Source: Climacium dendroides (lineage: Eukaryota; Streptophyta; Bryopsida; Hypnales; Climaciaceae). From it: 64,000 nt of DNA. How positions within the stretch are numbered: position 1 is the first letter of the stretch; every line of letters begins with the position of its first letter. Where the stretch lies: NCBI GenBank assembly GCA_950106755.1, contig OX467083.1, positions 28,081,029 to 28,145,028 on the forward strand, in the 5' to 3' direction. Below the pieces are notes generated by a model. The model saw only the letters and a program-made list of their open reading frames with translations. It did not search any database and was not told the origin of the DNA. A program made the position numbers and the translations under genes. This document shows positions 1 through 9,881 of the stretch, piece by piece.

Positions 1-13
1 CTGTGTCCCCTAG

Positions 14-1215
14 GGTTGTTGTTCGGGGTGCCGATGCCAGTGCAACCCATGAAGTCGATCGCGGCTGCTGCAATCACTCCCGGTCATCTCCTCACCATTC
101 CCCAGATTATGGCCGCTGGAATTTTAACCGGAAGCATTCTAGTCGGTCTGGGCGTCACAGGTTTGATGACTCTCGTGAACCGCTTGGTCCCTCTCCCTGT
201 GGTGCGCGGCATTCAGCTCTCGCAGGGATTATCCTTCGGCATCACCGCCGTGAAGTACATCCTGAACGAGCAGAATTTCTCGAAAGGCAAAGCCGGCGGG
301 CACCGCCACTGGCTGGGCTTGGACAGCAAGCTGCTCGCCATCGCCGCCATCGTTTTCATAGTGCTCGTCAGCGGGGCCGGCGAGTACACCATCAACCCTT
401 TCCCCAAAGATTCCGTCGAGCGCGACGCCGTGATTGGGGATCCCAACCCTCGTCGCAGACGCACCTGGCGGGAACGCCTCCAAATGATCCCCACCGCGCT
501 TTCAGTCTTCCTTCTCGGGATTGTGCTTGCGTTCATCCGCGACCCCGGGATCGCGGGGCGCCTCCGCGTCGGCCCGTCTACGCCCCAAATAGTGCACATC
601 AACGCCCACGACTGGCGTGTGGGATTCGTCAGGGGCACCATCCCGCAACTACCGTTATCAGTGCTGAACTCCGTCATCGCCGTTTGCAAGCTTTCCCACG
701 ATCTCTTCCCAACAAAACTGGAAGTCACGCCCATGAAAGTCTCCACGAGTGTCGGGCTGATGAACGTGGTGGGGTGCTGGTTCGGCGCAATGCCGGCGTG
801 TCACGGCTGTGGTGGACTGGCGGGGCAGTACCGGTTTGGTGCTCGTACCGGCGCGTCCGTGGTGTTCCTTGGCTCACTCAAAATCGCGATTGGGCTGCTC
901 CTGGGAAGCTCTCTTCTGCAAATCCTGCGTCACTTTCCCGTGGCGCTGCTCGGGGTGTTGCTGGTATTCTCGGGGCTGGAGTTGGCCATGACGTGCAGGG
1001 ACCAGAACACGCGGACGGATGCGTTCATCATGTTGTCAATTGCGGCGGTGTCGCTCACGAATTCGAACGCCACGATGGGGTTTGTGGTGGGGATGGTGCT
1101 CGCCGTCTTGATCAAAATGAGGGATCCCGAGACGTGGAAGATGCTGTACCGGTATACTCCGTGGGGCAAGCGCCGAAGCGCGGCCATCCCGCAGCCAGAT
1201 ACTCACCACGTCTGA
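14..1215 (+). CDS. MOT1: MOT1-type molybdate transporter, terminal exon (5' part outside window)
   Basis: This exon encodes about 400 residues of a multi-pass membrane transporter of the MOT1 group, which is related to sulfate permeases. Known members carry molybdate across the plasma, tonoplast or mitochondrial membrane. Two family signatures are visible: PMPVQPMKSIAAAA near the start, and GCWFGAMP followed by CHGCGGLAGQYRFGAR at about residues 253-278. Hydrophobic segments run through the protein, and it ends with a hydrophilic tail, ...DTHHV, before TGA. There is no start codon at the edge. Bases 1-13 are pyrimidine-rich and end in TAG, which reads as a 3' splice site, so the exon probably begins at 14 and roughly 50-70 N-terminal residues lie upstream. 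The exon is far richer in GC than the DNA after it. No frameshift is seen. Specificity for molybdate rather than another oxyanion is inferred from the family. Confidence 0.93.
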
Positions 1216-1583
1216 TCAATACGAACCTCCCAGTGGCGTGTACAGCATGTTCTCCTCTTTGCAATTTCATGAAAACGGGAATGAAAGCACCGGAACGATG
1301 CAGCTTGAGTACGTGCTTTGACGCAACCTCGCAATGTGGTAAAATCCGTCTGCAACTCGTCATCAGATTCGATCAGAATAAGGGTAGGAATTTCTGTGAC
1401 CATACGCGCTGGGGTGTTCGTGAAATTGGCCGTGCAAATTGGCGTTGCGCATTGTCTGAAATTGACTGAATTTCAGTCCCATGCCAATCTATTGTAACAT
1501 TATCACGTTTTGTAGCGGACTAACTGCAGATTGCTCGGAGTGTTCCTAGCCTGCAAGTCTGTCATTCTGTATCCGAAATATCG
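1216..1583 (+). other. Probable 3' UTR and downstream flank of MOT1
   Basis: This non-coding stretch follows the MOT1 stop codon. GC content falls gradually towards the AT-rich intergenic level. No clear polyadenylation signal or second gene was seen. Open frames overlapping it are extensions or shadows of the transporter exon. Confidence 0.4.
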
Positions 1584-1707
1584 GGAAACACCTCGTTTCC
1601 GTTTTAATTGTAAGTCCTTCGGAAACACCTCGTTTCCGTTTTAACTGTAATTTCTTCGGAAACACCTCGTTTCCGTGTCGTAAGGCCTTGGGAAATATCT
1701 TGTTTCC
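1584..1707. repeat. Tandem array of small hairpins (GGAAAC-N5-GTTTCC), four units
   Basis: Three perfect copies of GGAAACACCTCGTTTCC start at 1584, 1621 and 1658, so the period is 37 bp. A diverged fourth copy starts at 1691 (GGAAATATCTTGTTTCC), and a further relic lies near 1776. Each copy is a 6-bp inverted repeat around a 5-base loop. The array lies 370 bases after the MOT1 stop, so it may fall within its 3' transcript. Function is unknown. Confidence 0.8.
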
Positions 1708-2379
1708 GTTTTGTAATTTCTCTGGACACATTTCTGTGTTTCTACATTCGATTTTGATCAACGTTTCTAGCATCGGGAAACATCTCGTGTACGTGTTGCA
1801 ATGCTTCATTTTGTTATTTGATTCGATTTCACTTGAAGTTCCATCAAATGCTGACCGTGGTTCTTTTCGTTTTCTATTTTGAGTGTGCATAGGATTTGAG
1901 TACTGCATGCTGAATTGCAATTAGTTTACTGCGCTGTGAAATACTCCATTGAAAACACCATTTTAAAAAGATGGGCAATTTTGTTAAAATGGCGCTATTC
2001 CGCTACTTTGGCAGTTTTTACTGTTCTACTCTGGCAGTCTGAAATGTGTATCTTTCCTAGATGTTTGAAATCTACACTTGTGCTAGATGCTACTTCTACA
2101 ATTCAGATTGTGTGGTTTGAAATCTATACCTTTCCTAAAAATCTTTAATCTAAAAAAGTCTAAGATTTTTTAAATCTATATTTGTTTTAGATGTCACTTT
2201 TACAGTTTAGAGCAGGCAATCTGAAAATGGCACATTGAATACTGTCATTTTAGAAATTTTTCATAAAGAGATTGCTAAACAAAAGGACAATGATGAATTT
2301 AGTTTCTTTGCTTGGCTAGAGTAGAATTTGTATTGAATGTCCAATGTTTCTGAGCAAGTCTAAAGTAGGGAGAATAGTA
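1708..2379. other. Intergenic, AT-rich, no gene seen
   Basis: Short open frames occur on both strands but none has recognisable domains or the higher GC of the flanking transporter exon. AGATGTnnnAAATCTA-like words recur near 2055-2190 without forming a clean repeat. Confidence 0.4.
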
Positions 2380-2665
2380 CTATGAACCTTGAAGTCACTA
2401 CCCATAAGATAGACAAGCCTATTAAGCTATTACCACCCTAATTAGCAATTTGAATACTTTAGGATTCAACTCTAAAAGGGTATATATTTTTTCAAAGTTG
2501 TGCATTTGTTTCACAAATCAAACCTAAGTGGAATTATAATTGTTTTTAGATTAAAATTTTAATTTTTGTGAATTTACAAAGCGTTCTACCTTGAAATTAT
2601 AAAATTGCTCATAGAGTGGAGTCATGAACATCCTACAAACAACCCACAAGTACTCTCCCATGTAT
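2380..2665. repeat. Dispersed repeat, copy related to 51180-51440
   Basis: This stretch aligns by eye, in the same orientation, with about 51180-51440. Shared landmarks include AGACAAGCCTATTA versus AGACAAACCTATTA, AAGTGGAATTATAATT, and a common segment ending in AACAACCCA. No coding potential is seen. The class of element is unknown. Confidence 0.5.
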
Positions 2666-2686
2666 CCAATGGTACTTAACCCTTAA

Positions 2687-3588
2687 CCCCTGAAGGACGA
2701 AGGCCTTTTTTTTGCAAAAAAACACTCAAAACTACCATTTCTATAGCAAAGAGTAAAAAATTTGAAAATTATTCTTTTTGCACATCTAATTGTTAGAATT
2801 TTGCACCTAACTAGTATAAGAATATGTAAAAAAAAATTCAGAAATTTTGACCTCACAGATTGCAAGATATTTGTGTTTAAAGTGAAAAAAGCAAGTTTTT
2901 CAACACATTGTGAGACTAAATTTTTTCACTTTGAACCTTCTTAATTTAAATTTTTTGCACTACAAAGTTTTGAGCTTTAAATCTTTATGGTGGGAAATTG
3001 AGTTGAGAGTCTAGGGGAAAAAAATTCAGAAAAACTTAATTCTCATTTTTTAAATAATTGTTAAATAGAAGTAGGTATGATATAGAAGGAAAATCTAAAT
3101 TATTAATATCTCTAAAATGTAATAAAACACACTAATTCCAATAATGAGATTGTTTTATAAAGCAAAATAAACCATACGGAAATTTTTTTGATGAATTATA
3201 AAAATTTCATTTAGAAATGAATCCTACAATTTATTTTTTTAAGAAGATCCTCTAATTGCTTGAAAAACAAGATTGTCTATAACTTTCTCATAACATATCC
3301 AAATGGAATGAATCAAAGCTTTCCATGTAGGAAAAAAAATATAATCTACAAGAAAAAAGATTTTAAAATTCAAACTCAAATTTTGAAATTTCTTTTTGCT
3401 GCCTCTTCTCCCTTGTTTTGAGCTTATTTGGGTGTAACTTTTGTTCTTGGGCATTGATTGAAAAAAAATTATATTCTCATGAAACTTATCATTTTTTATA
3501 TTTTCAAAAAATCATAACAAAAATTCTACTTGTAGATACCTACCCAAAATCCCATTTGTCCATCAAGGAAACAATGGTCTTTTAGGGG
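2687..3588. mobile_element. TTAA-flanked non-autonomous element, 902 bp (piggyBac-type MITE)
   Basis: The element lies between TTAA at 2683-2686 and TTAA at 3589-3592. It begins CCCCTGAAGG and ends with the complement of CCCCTAAAAG. TTAA duplication with CCC ends is the hallmark of the piggyBac superfamily. There is no transposase inside, only AT-rich DNA with short chance frames. A related copy occupies about 62993-63866 and shares internal sequence, for example around the CACTCAAAA block near each left end. Confidence 0.65.
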
Positions 3589-3592
3589 TTAA

Positions 3593-5969
3593 GTGCTCCA
3601 ATGTCTAATTTTTAAACAATGAATAGATTCATATTTTTGTTTCTTTTTTACCACTATTTGGATGAAAATCATTCTAATCTGTGGAGATACTTTATCAAGT
3701 TGTTGTCCTATCTAATGATTGGATTTGGTATTATTAGGGTACATGTTTTTCTAAAACTACAAATGTGGAAGTATGTCAAATGGTTGACCAAGTCAAAATT
3801 GCAATGGCTCTAATTCAAAATTGAATTTGCAAAAATGAGGTCGCAAATGTAAAAAACACAAAAATTCAAAAATTCACCATGCCAAGAGAACTTCCTTTGA
3901 AATCCATTCCAAAAAGTTTTACTTAAAAATGATAATATTTTGCTTGTAATCAAAATTTGAAGGAATTTTAAAATTTTTCTTTCAAAATTCATAAAAAAAA
4001 TATTGGTGATAGTAGTGGTGAATCTAATCATATGGATGGAATCTAAAATTCAAAATCTACAACTTTCATTTATATACCAATTCCAAAATATTCTTTCAAA
4101 TAGTACTCTTTAATGATTTTTTCCAAATCATAAATCTAGAAAAAGCTCAAGACATTTAGGGGTTGTATTCACCATTTATAAAAGATTGATATATTATCCT
4201 TTATTGGCATTAATGCAATGATTTTGCTTGAAAATGAACAAATTTGGATGAATTTTGGAATGGAATTGAGGCCACTAATAGGATGATGAAATCAGATGGC
4301 TTGTAGAAATGAATTCACTTACCTTAATTACCCTCATTGCATTTACAATTTTTTTAACAAAATAATGGAAAATTAGAAAATATCCCACATGTGTTTTAGT
4401 CATCTCATTTTTGAAGAAAAAAAATGATCTGTAATAAGCAATAAAAGGAAAACCACATTGTTTGTCATTGTAGACCATAGGAGGTGACTATTCCTACATT
4501 TTTGGATGCTAATGTAATTCTCTTAATTTCTAAATGGTTCCAATGATGATCAAAAGGTTTACCTTCATGTTGTCAATGAAATAAAAAATGAATCTATTGC
4601 CATGTGTAAAAGTGTCATATTGTGGTTTCTAGCAATTTAGGAATCATTATACGTAATAATTAGTTTATGTAAAGTAAAAAAATTAATTAGGCATCCCAAA
4701 ATCATATATTAAATTTAAGCACTCATCCAAATTGTTCTTACAATTTTGGGATGGTTGCTGCTATTTTCATCCTAGGTGACCACATTTACCGAAACCCTTG
4801 TCTTAACCTCTAAACCTTAAACTCTTTACCTTATAAGTTAGGATTTTGTTAAGTGTTAGGGCTTATTGTATGTGTGTATGTGTGAAAGGATTACCTAATG
4901 TATAGAAATTCAAGTCATTCTACACAATCTTGCATATTTTTCTTTATCAATAATTATAAACATATATTGCAAAGTTTTTTGCCTCACTAGGTCTCGCATT
5001 AGGTCAATAATTTTCCAAAAATTTTAGATACCTTTTTAATTATTTATTTTAATCAAGTTATTAGAACACTATAATAGTGGTAAGTGGTGTTCATTAATAT
5101 CATAAAATGGTGATGTTTATGCTAAATCAAACTTTTTAAACTTCAATTCTACAATAAGTGTAATTTGCACTTTATTGAGATGCAAGAGAATGAAATTGCG
5201 TTATATACAAGGGATCCAAATTTGGATTGGAATCTATATTGGGTTTGTCTACCTTAAAGCTCATTTGGCCTTTGTAGAACTATAGTACAAAAACTCCAAA
5301 TTATTTATCTTAACAAATAAATGTAAAAATTGTGTTTAGTATATAATTGTTAAATTGAATATTTTAAAAAATCTTGTATCTAATTCAATGTTTTTGATTC
5401 CAAATATATATTCAAGATTCCCAAACATTATTACTTGTGATAAGTAATAAATTTTTGAATTTTTTCATAGAGGAAAAATTTAGAGGTAGTTCAAAGAGAC
5501 CAATTAAGATCTAGTCCTAACTATATATCATATTTGTTGTCTACATATGCTTGATATGATCTTCAAAATTTTGAATGTGTAAAGATGAAATAATATTAAG
5601 GCCTTTATTCTACTTATATGGTGAATTTACACTAGCATTTTCTCTACACAGGAAATCATAACCAACTTGCAAATTTGACATATGAAATAACCACTCTCAC
5701 TATCAAAGTAAATGAATTTACTTTCCAAGATCCCTTTGCTAGCACGAGCTTGAGCCAACTGTTGATGTTTCTTCTCCTTGTTGGTTGTTCTATATGGCCT
5801 TCATTATAAGGAAAAGGCATGTAGATAAGTTTAGTTCCTATTCGGAAATACCTAAACTAATAATAAAGTTCATTCCAAAGGAGGTCTTTTTAAATAGGGT
5901 TGTCTCTAATTAGAATACTATTAGGCCAAACCAGTCATTGCAACCAAAAACACAAGAAGAAAATGTTCC
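3593..5969. other. Intergenic, AT-rich, no gene seen
   Basis: About 2.4 kb with no supported coding region. A CATTTAGGGG end near 4150-4163 resembles the right end of the TTAA-element family, but its TTAA and a matching left end were not found. Confidence 0.4.
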
Positions 5970-5973
5970 TTAA

Positions 5974-5986
5974 CCCTTCAGGGCCG
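5974..5986 (+). repeat. Left terminal inverted repeat of the piggyBac element
   Basis: CCCTTCAGGGCCG follows TTAA. It matches the inverted right end at 11770-11782 at 12 of 13 positions. Confidence 0.85.
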
Positions 5987-6885
5987 ACTGCTTGGTAGGG
6001 TTCCGGGAGCTTCAGAAAGTGACATTTGAGTTTTGATTTTTCACAAGTTTAGTATAGGTATTAAAGGAAAATTGACCGTACCAATGTGAACTCCAGTATG
6101 TCAAAGAAGGAAAAAAAAAATTTGGAACCTTGAGGTTCATCGTAGACCTTGCATCGGTGAAGTACAAAGTGCTGTCTCTGCATACGACAGGTGAATCTTA
6201 GGTCATATGAGTTCTATAATTGCTCGGATCAAGCAACTCCCATGGACTCTAGAATTGAAAGAATGGAATTTAGGAATATCTGATGTGCTGAAGCCGATGG
6301 ACTTGGAATTTCGGAGAAAAGAATTCGAGTGTGCGATGAAGAAGAGGGTAAACTCATGAGGTTTCTAGGCCTACGAATAATACAACAATCACCCGAAACT
6401 TTGAGGATTTTTAGGAAAATCACAGTTGAGTTGATTGAAAATCCAACCGTCTAAGTTGACCTCTTTGTGGTAATCGACAACAATGATTTTTTGTGAAATC
6501 AAACAGTCCACAGACGCAGGGAATTCACTTCGTACTTGTGTCGAGAGTGTAAGCTCCGGGTGAAGAGATCGTATCTGAATTTCATTGGGTCAAGGGTTGT
6601 GTTGGACCCCTTCACCCGGCTAACTGCTGGCAGAATACAAGGACAACCACGCGATCGCGCCACTTATTCCCGCCAAAGTCAAGGCGGGACTACACTGTAC
6701 CAAGAACTTCGCGCCTAAAATTGGGTCCTCTTGTTCCAATATTGTGCATGAAAAGTCGTGGAAAATTCAAGAGAGGAGGCAACATGGAAACATCGCAATT
6801 GCATTACAGATCCCAAGAGTCTTACACGGAGGAAAAAAAAGGTTCTTGCAAGATCAATAGACGTGGGAAAAGCCACACCACCGTC
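5987..6885. other. Non-coding left (3') arm of the piggyBac element
   Basis: This stretch lies between the left terminal repeat and the tandem duplication. Only short, unconvincing open frames are present. It is downstream of the transposase, so it may hold the 3' UTR and subterminal binding sites. Confidence 0.45.
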
Positions 6886-7135
6886 AAGTTCAAAGTTCGT
6901 AGTACAACTAAGTGCGGCTAACATGCTGCTACAATTGGACTCTTCAAAATAGAATTGTATGCGCGGTAAGCAAGACACTAATAGAGTGATTTAGTTTCTA
7001 CTCAACCATAAAGTTCAAAGTTCGTAATACAGCTAAGTGCGGCTAACGTGCTGCTACAATTGGACTCTTCAAAATAGAATTGTATGCGCGGTAAGCAAGA
7101 CACTAATAGAGTGATTTAGTTTCTACTCAACCATA
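6886..7135. repeat. Tandem duplication, two 125-bp units
   Basis: The unit beginning AAGTTCAAAGTTCGTA at 6886 is repeated at 7011 with only a few substitutions; each unit ends CTACTCAACCATA. The near identity implies a recent duplication. It sits just downstream of the transposase stop, inside the transposon. Confidence 0.88.
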
Positions 7136-7299
7136 CAAGATAGCTCACTAATGCTGGACTGAACTCTCCGTCAAGCGGGCTGTCAAGGGAAATGTCTGAG
7201 AAGTCGTAGCACTTCAACTTCAACGGCACGGACGGAGACTCTGCTTTCAGTTTCATAACACTGAGAAGCTTGCCTACACAAGCAACCACAAGATCGCCT

Positions 7300-7530
7300 T
7301 CATCTCAGTACTAGTGCAGCATACCGAGCTTGTGTGTGGACTTTGTAATAGCAATCCCCATCGCACATGTAAGCTCCATTGCAGCCAGGACAGTAACGGT
7401 TCATGACCTTCCCACAAATCTTACACTTCTGGCGTCGCTTGTTGCCTTTACCAGCAAGATAATGGATGCCTTTGTTCTGGATGTTGAAGGCCCCATAGGT
7501 CCGACCTGTCTTCATCCAATGATCGCACAA
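7300..7530 (-). pseudogene. piggyBac transposase C-terminal cysteine-rich zinc-finger segment, after in-frame TGA
   Basis: This 76-residue frame is in the same phase as the catalytic frame upstream and is separated from it only by a TGA at 7531-7533. It contains a cysteine cluster of the kind found at the C terminus of piggyBac transposases: CKICGKVMNRYCPGC, then CDGDC and a terminal H. In piggyBac the C-terminal domain binds the transposon ends. No ATG occurs until its sixth codon, so it is best read as the continuation of the transposase. The TGA could be a CGA-to-TGA decay mutation, or could be read through. A short intron is not supported by obvious splice sites. Confidence 0.75.
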
Positions 7531-9189
7531 TCAACAACCAATCTTATATTGATATTTTTCTCTATCTAACGGCTTCACTAATCCTGTTTCCTCTACATGA
7601 TTCTTGTACACGATATAACTGTTTCCAATGGAAGAGTCTAAAACAAATATAAGAAGTCTGTGCCACCACTTTCGAGTTTGAAGTTGAGATGAATACTCGT
7701 GTCTATGTTGATCAATGACGTCGATCCCTCTCATATTCTGCTGATACTCAAGAAGGATTGGACTAGTGTAGAAGTCCTTGTGCTCACTACCGATCCAACA
7801 CTTACATGTCAACCCCTCAGACGCTACAGGATCTGATGCGGTACTAATCAGAGAGTCAGGCTGCGCATCTTGCCACACAATCGCAGCCATTTGCTTAAAG
7901 CGATGCATTTTGGTCAGCAAGGTCCCTCGGGTAAGTTCGAAGTCTGCAGCATACTGCTTCAGAATTGGCGGCATGCCTACACGCCCTCGTTTGACAGTAC
8001 CAGTCCCCCAAAATCCTCGACTGAGTAGTGTGTCGAGGAGTCTCGGTGAGGTAAAAAAATTATCTGTTACAATAATGTGACCACGGTGACTCAAGTTTTC
8101 CGTTAGCTCGAGAACAACTCTCATTCCAAGGTCTAGTTCTACTTTCCCTCCTTGTGCCCCTAAATAGACTTGTAAATTCCAGATGTACGTTGACTGAGAG
8201 TTGGCGGCACACCAAACTTTGATTCCATATTCCACTGGCTTTCTAGGCATGTATTGTCTAAAGTCACAGAAGTGTCCCTTGTACTTTATCATAATCTCAT
8301 CTACTGTTATGTATTTCTGACAATTGTAAAGGGACTGACTAATCTTCACAAAATCTTCTATCAACCACCTTACTTTGCCCAACTTATCATAACCAGGGCT
8401 ACACTTGAGAACCAGTTTGGCATTATCAACAAGATGAATGCACCGAAGGATTGCCTCGAAGCGATCTCGACTGAGAATAGACTTGATGACACGACACCCA
8501 AATAGAGCACGCTTTTCCCAATACGACCTAATTTGAGGAAGTTTCTTCAGACCCATGAATAAAAGGATCCCAAGAAATCCTCTCAACTCGTCAGGACACA
8601 AGTCTACCCAATTTGTTCCCCCATTTAGGCCTTCTTTTCTTGGTTTAGTAGGTACTTGTTTAGCATACATATTTGTTTGATCACAAATCTTGCTCAACGT
8701 CTCTTGGGGCCAAAAAGCATTAAAGGCTTCATGTAAAGCCATCGGCCTTCTAAGGTTTTGCCTAATTGGACCGGGAGAGGGACCAGAGAAGTTATCTCGA
8801 CTCCCCTCCAATCGAGTTGATGTTTCCTGCCAATTGGATTCATCGTATTTCATAGCAAACGACAAGGACTCAAGTGATTCACTCGCACTCTCCAGTAACT
8901 CACTACAATCCTCTGGGACTATCCAATCCGAATTACCTGAATCAGAGGAGTCGACGAAGTCACCGTACCGTGCAACCCATTCATCTTCAAGCGACTCATT
9001 TGAGGAAATCTCCTTCACATTCACGTCCCCCAATCCAAGATAGCCCGGGTAGTCACAAAGCAGAGTGGGCAATGATCTCTTCACCGGAGTGAGCTGAGGA
9101 ACATCAACGCCCTCGAAAACCTCATACTGTCCAAGACCATTATCTTCCACTATAAGAAAACCTTGTTTTAGGTGACAGATTGACATCAA
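7531..9189 (-). CDS. piggyBac-type transposase, catalytic ORF (5' end supplied by a MITE)
   Basis: This 552-residue frame holds the RNase H-like DDE transposase domain (DDE_Tnp_1_7 type). Visible piggyBac motifs include GFLGILLFMGLKKLPQIR-like sequence near residue 205, YITVDEIMIKYKG with the first catalytic Asp at D297, HIIVTDNFFTS with D376, and FVLDSSIGNSYIVYKN with D518. All three catalytic acidic residues are present. A Ser/Glu-rich acidic region precedes the domain at about residues 55-115. The apparent start (residues 1-14) lies inside the 9148-9377 MITE; true transposase sequence begins at the Glu at residue 15, which is encoded by the target-site duplication. The frame ends in TGA directly before the in-phase zinc-finger segment. 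The piggyBac assignment is firm; activity is doubtful. Confidence 0.9.
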   Translation of the reverse strand: MMSICHLKQGFLIVEDNGLGQYEVFEGVDVPQLTPVKRSLPTLLCDYPGYLGLGDVNVKEISSNESLEDEWVARYGDFVDSSDSGNSDWIVPEDCSELLESASESLESLSFAMKYDESNWQETSTRLEGSRDNFSGPSPGPIRQNLRRPMALHEAFNAFWPQETLSKICDQTNMYAKQVPTKPRKEGLNGGTNWVDLCPDELRGFLGILLFMGLKKLPQIRSYWEKRALFGCRVIKSILSRDRFEAILRCIHLVDNAKLVLKCSPGYDKLGKVRWLIEDFVKISQSLYNCQKYITVDEIMIKYKGHFCDFRQYMPRKPVEYGIKVWCAANSQSTYIWNLQVYLGAQGGKVELDLGMRVVLELTENLSHRGHIIVTDNFFTSPRLLDTLLSRGFWGTGTVKRGRVGMPPILKQYAADFELTRGTLLTKMHRFKQMAAIVWQDAQPDSLISTASDPVASEGLTCKCWIGSEHKDFYTSPILLEYQQNMRGIDVIDQHRHEYSSQLQTRKWWHRLLIFVLDSSIGNSYIVYKNHVEETGLVKPLDREKYQYKIGC

Positions 9190-9377
9190 AAGGAACGGAT
9201 TTTAGGTGACATCAAAGGTGACATTGAAAAAAACAAACCCATGTTTTTATGTCAACAATGATGTCCATTGATGTTATATTGGACATCATTGTTGACATAA
9301 AAACATGGGTTTGTTTTTTTCAATGTCACCTAAAATCCGTTCCTTTTGACATCAATAAATTTTGGTTTCTTATAGTG
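9148..9377. mobile_element. CACTA-type MITE (230 bp) inside the transposase gene
   Basis: The element begins CACTATAAGAAA and ends in the complement TTTCTTATAGTG. It is flanked by the 3-bp duplication TTC (9145-9147 and 9378-9380), as expected of the CACTA (En/Spm) superfamily. It is nearly one long palindrome around 9265-9280, with two TTTTAGGTGACA blocks on one side. A diverged family member lies at 62104-62321. It contributes a stop codon to the N-terminal frame and a false start to the catalytic frame. Confidence 0.88.
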
Positions 9378-9881
9378 TTCGGATGTACGTTGTCCAAGCA
9401 ACACTGGAAATTGAGATGGGTCTTCGTGACTTGAGGACGTACTGTTGTCTTTCTGCGGTTGTGGTCGACCACCAGCAATGACTTTGCATTCACGTGCTGA
9501 CACAGCTCGATGTCCAAGGTATCCGTCGAAGTGAAGCATATATGTCAACTCCCCTGTAATTTTGTGAACAAAGCGGCGAGTGACCTGTCCGATGACTGAG
9601 AACTCCTCGTACCTTGATGGAGTATACTGGAATACATCTTGAGCTACTCGAACTTGCTTACCAATCATGTCGCTGTCAGATCCAGAGTGGCTACTGCAAT
9701 TGATATACCAATCCAAGGAATCCCGTTCACTTAGATCCTTCTCGGTTGACTTACAACCGCAGTGCTCAGCCTCTTTGCAGTCTACGTGAGTGTTGACGGA
9801 TCCTCCTCCAATGTCAGTAACATGTTCATTTGTTGGCAAAAGCCGTTGACCTCCATGTGTAGCAAAATTGTGGGGACTCAT
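9330..9881 (-). pseudogene. piggyBac transposase N-terminal segment, cut off by the MITE
   Basis: This 183-residue frame starts at ATG 9881-9879. Its first 168 residues belong to the transposase; the last 15 are read into the MITE and end at its TAG. Residues about 73-138 (GKQVRVAQDVF through ARECKVI) alternate short beta-strand-like stretches with aromatic residues and a HFDGY motif. This resembles a Tudor/Agenet-type beta-barrel, but that is inferred by eye. Residues 25-50 include four cysteines and two histidines (HVDCKEAEHCGC). After conceptual removal of the MITE and one TTC copy, the frame runs directly into the catalytic frame, giving about 705 residues up to the TGA. An upstream exon is possible. 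Confidence 0.72.

Noticed and set aside
3..1469. A 488-codon frame overlapping the MOT1 exon
   Set aside because: It is a shadow in another frame of the GC-rich transporter exon; composition is Arg/His/Pro-rich and it lacks family motifs.
1584..1707. CRISPR-like array
   Set aside because: Only four short hairpin units with about 20-base AT-rich, mutually similar spacers, in a plant nuclear setting and without cas genes.
7778..9092. Plus-strand frames opposite the piggyBac transposase
   Set aside because: Antisense shadows of a recognised coding region.
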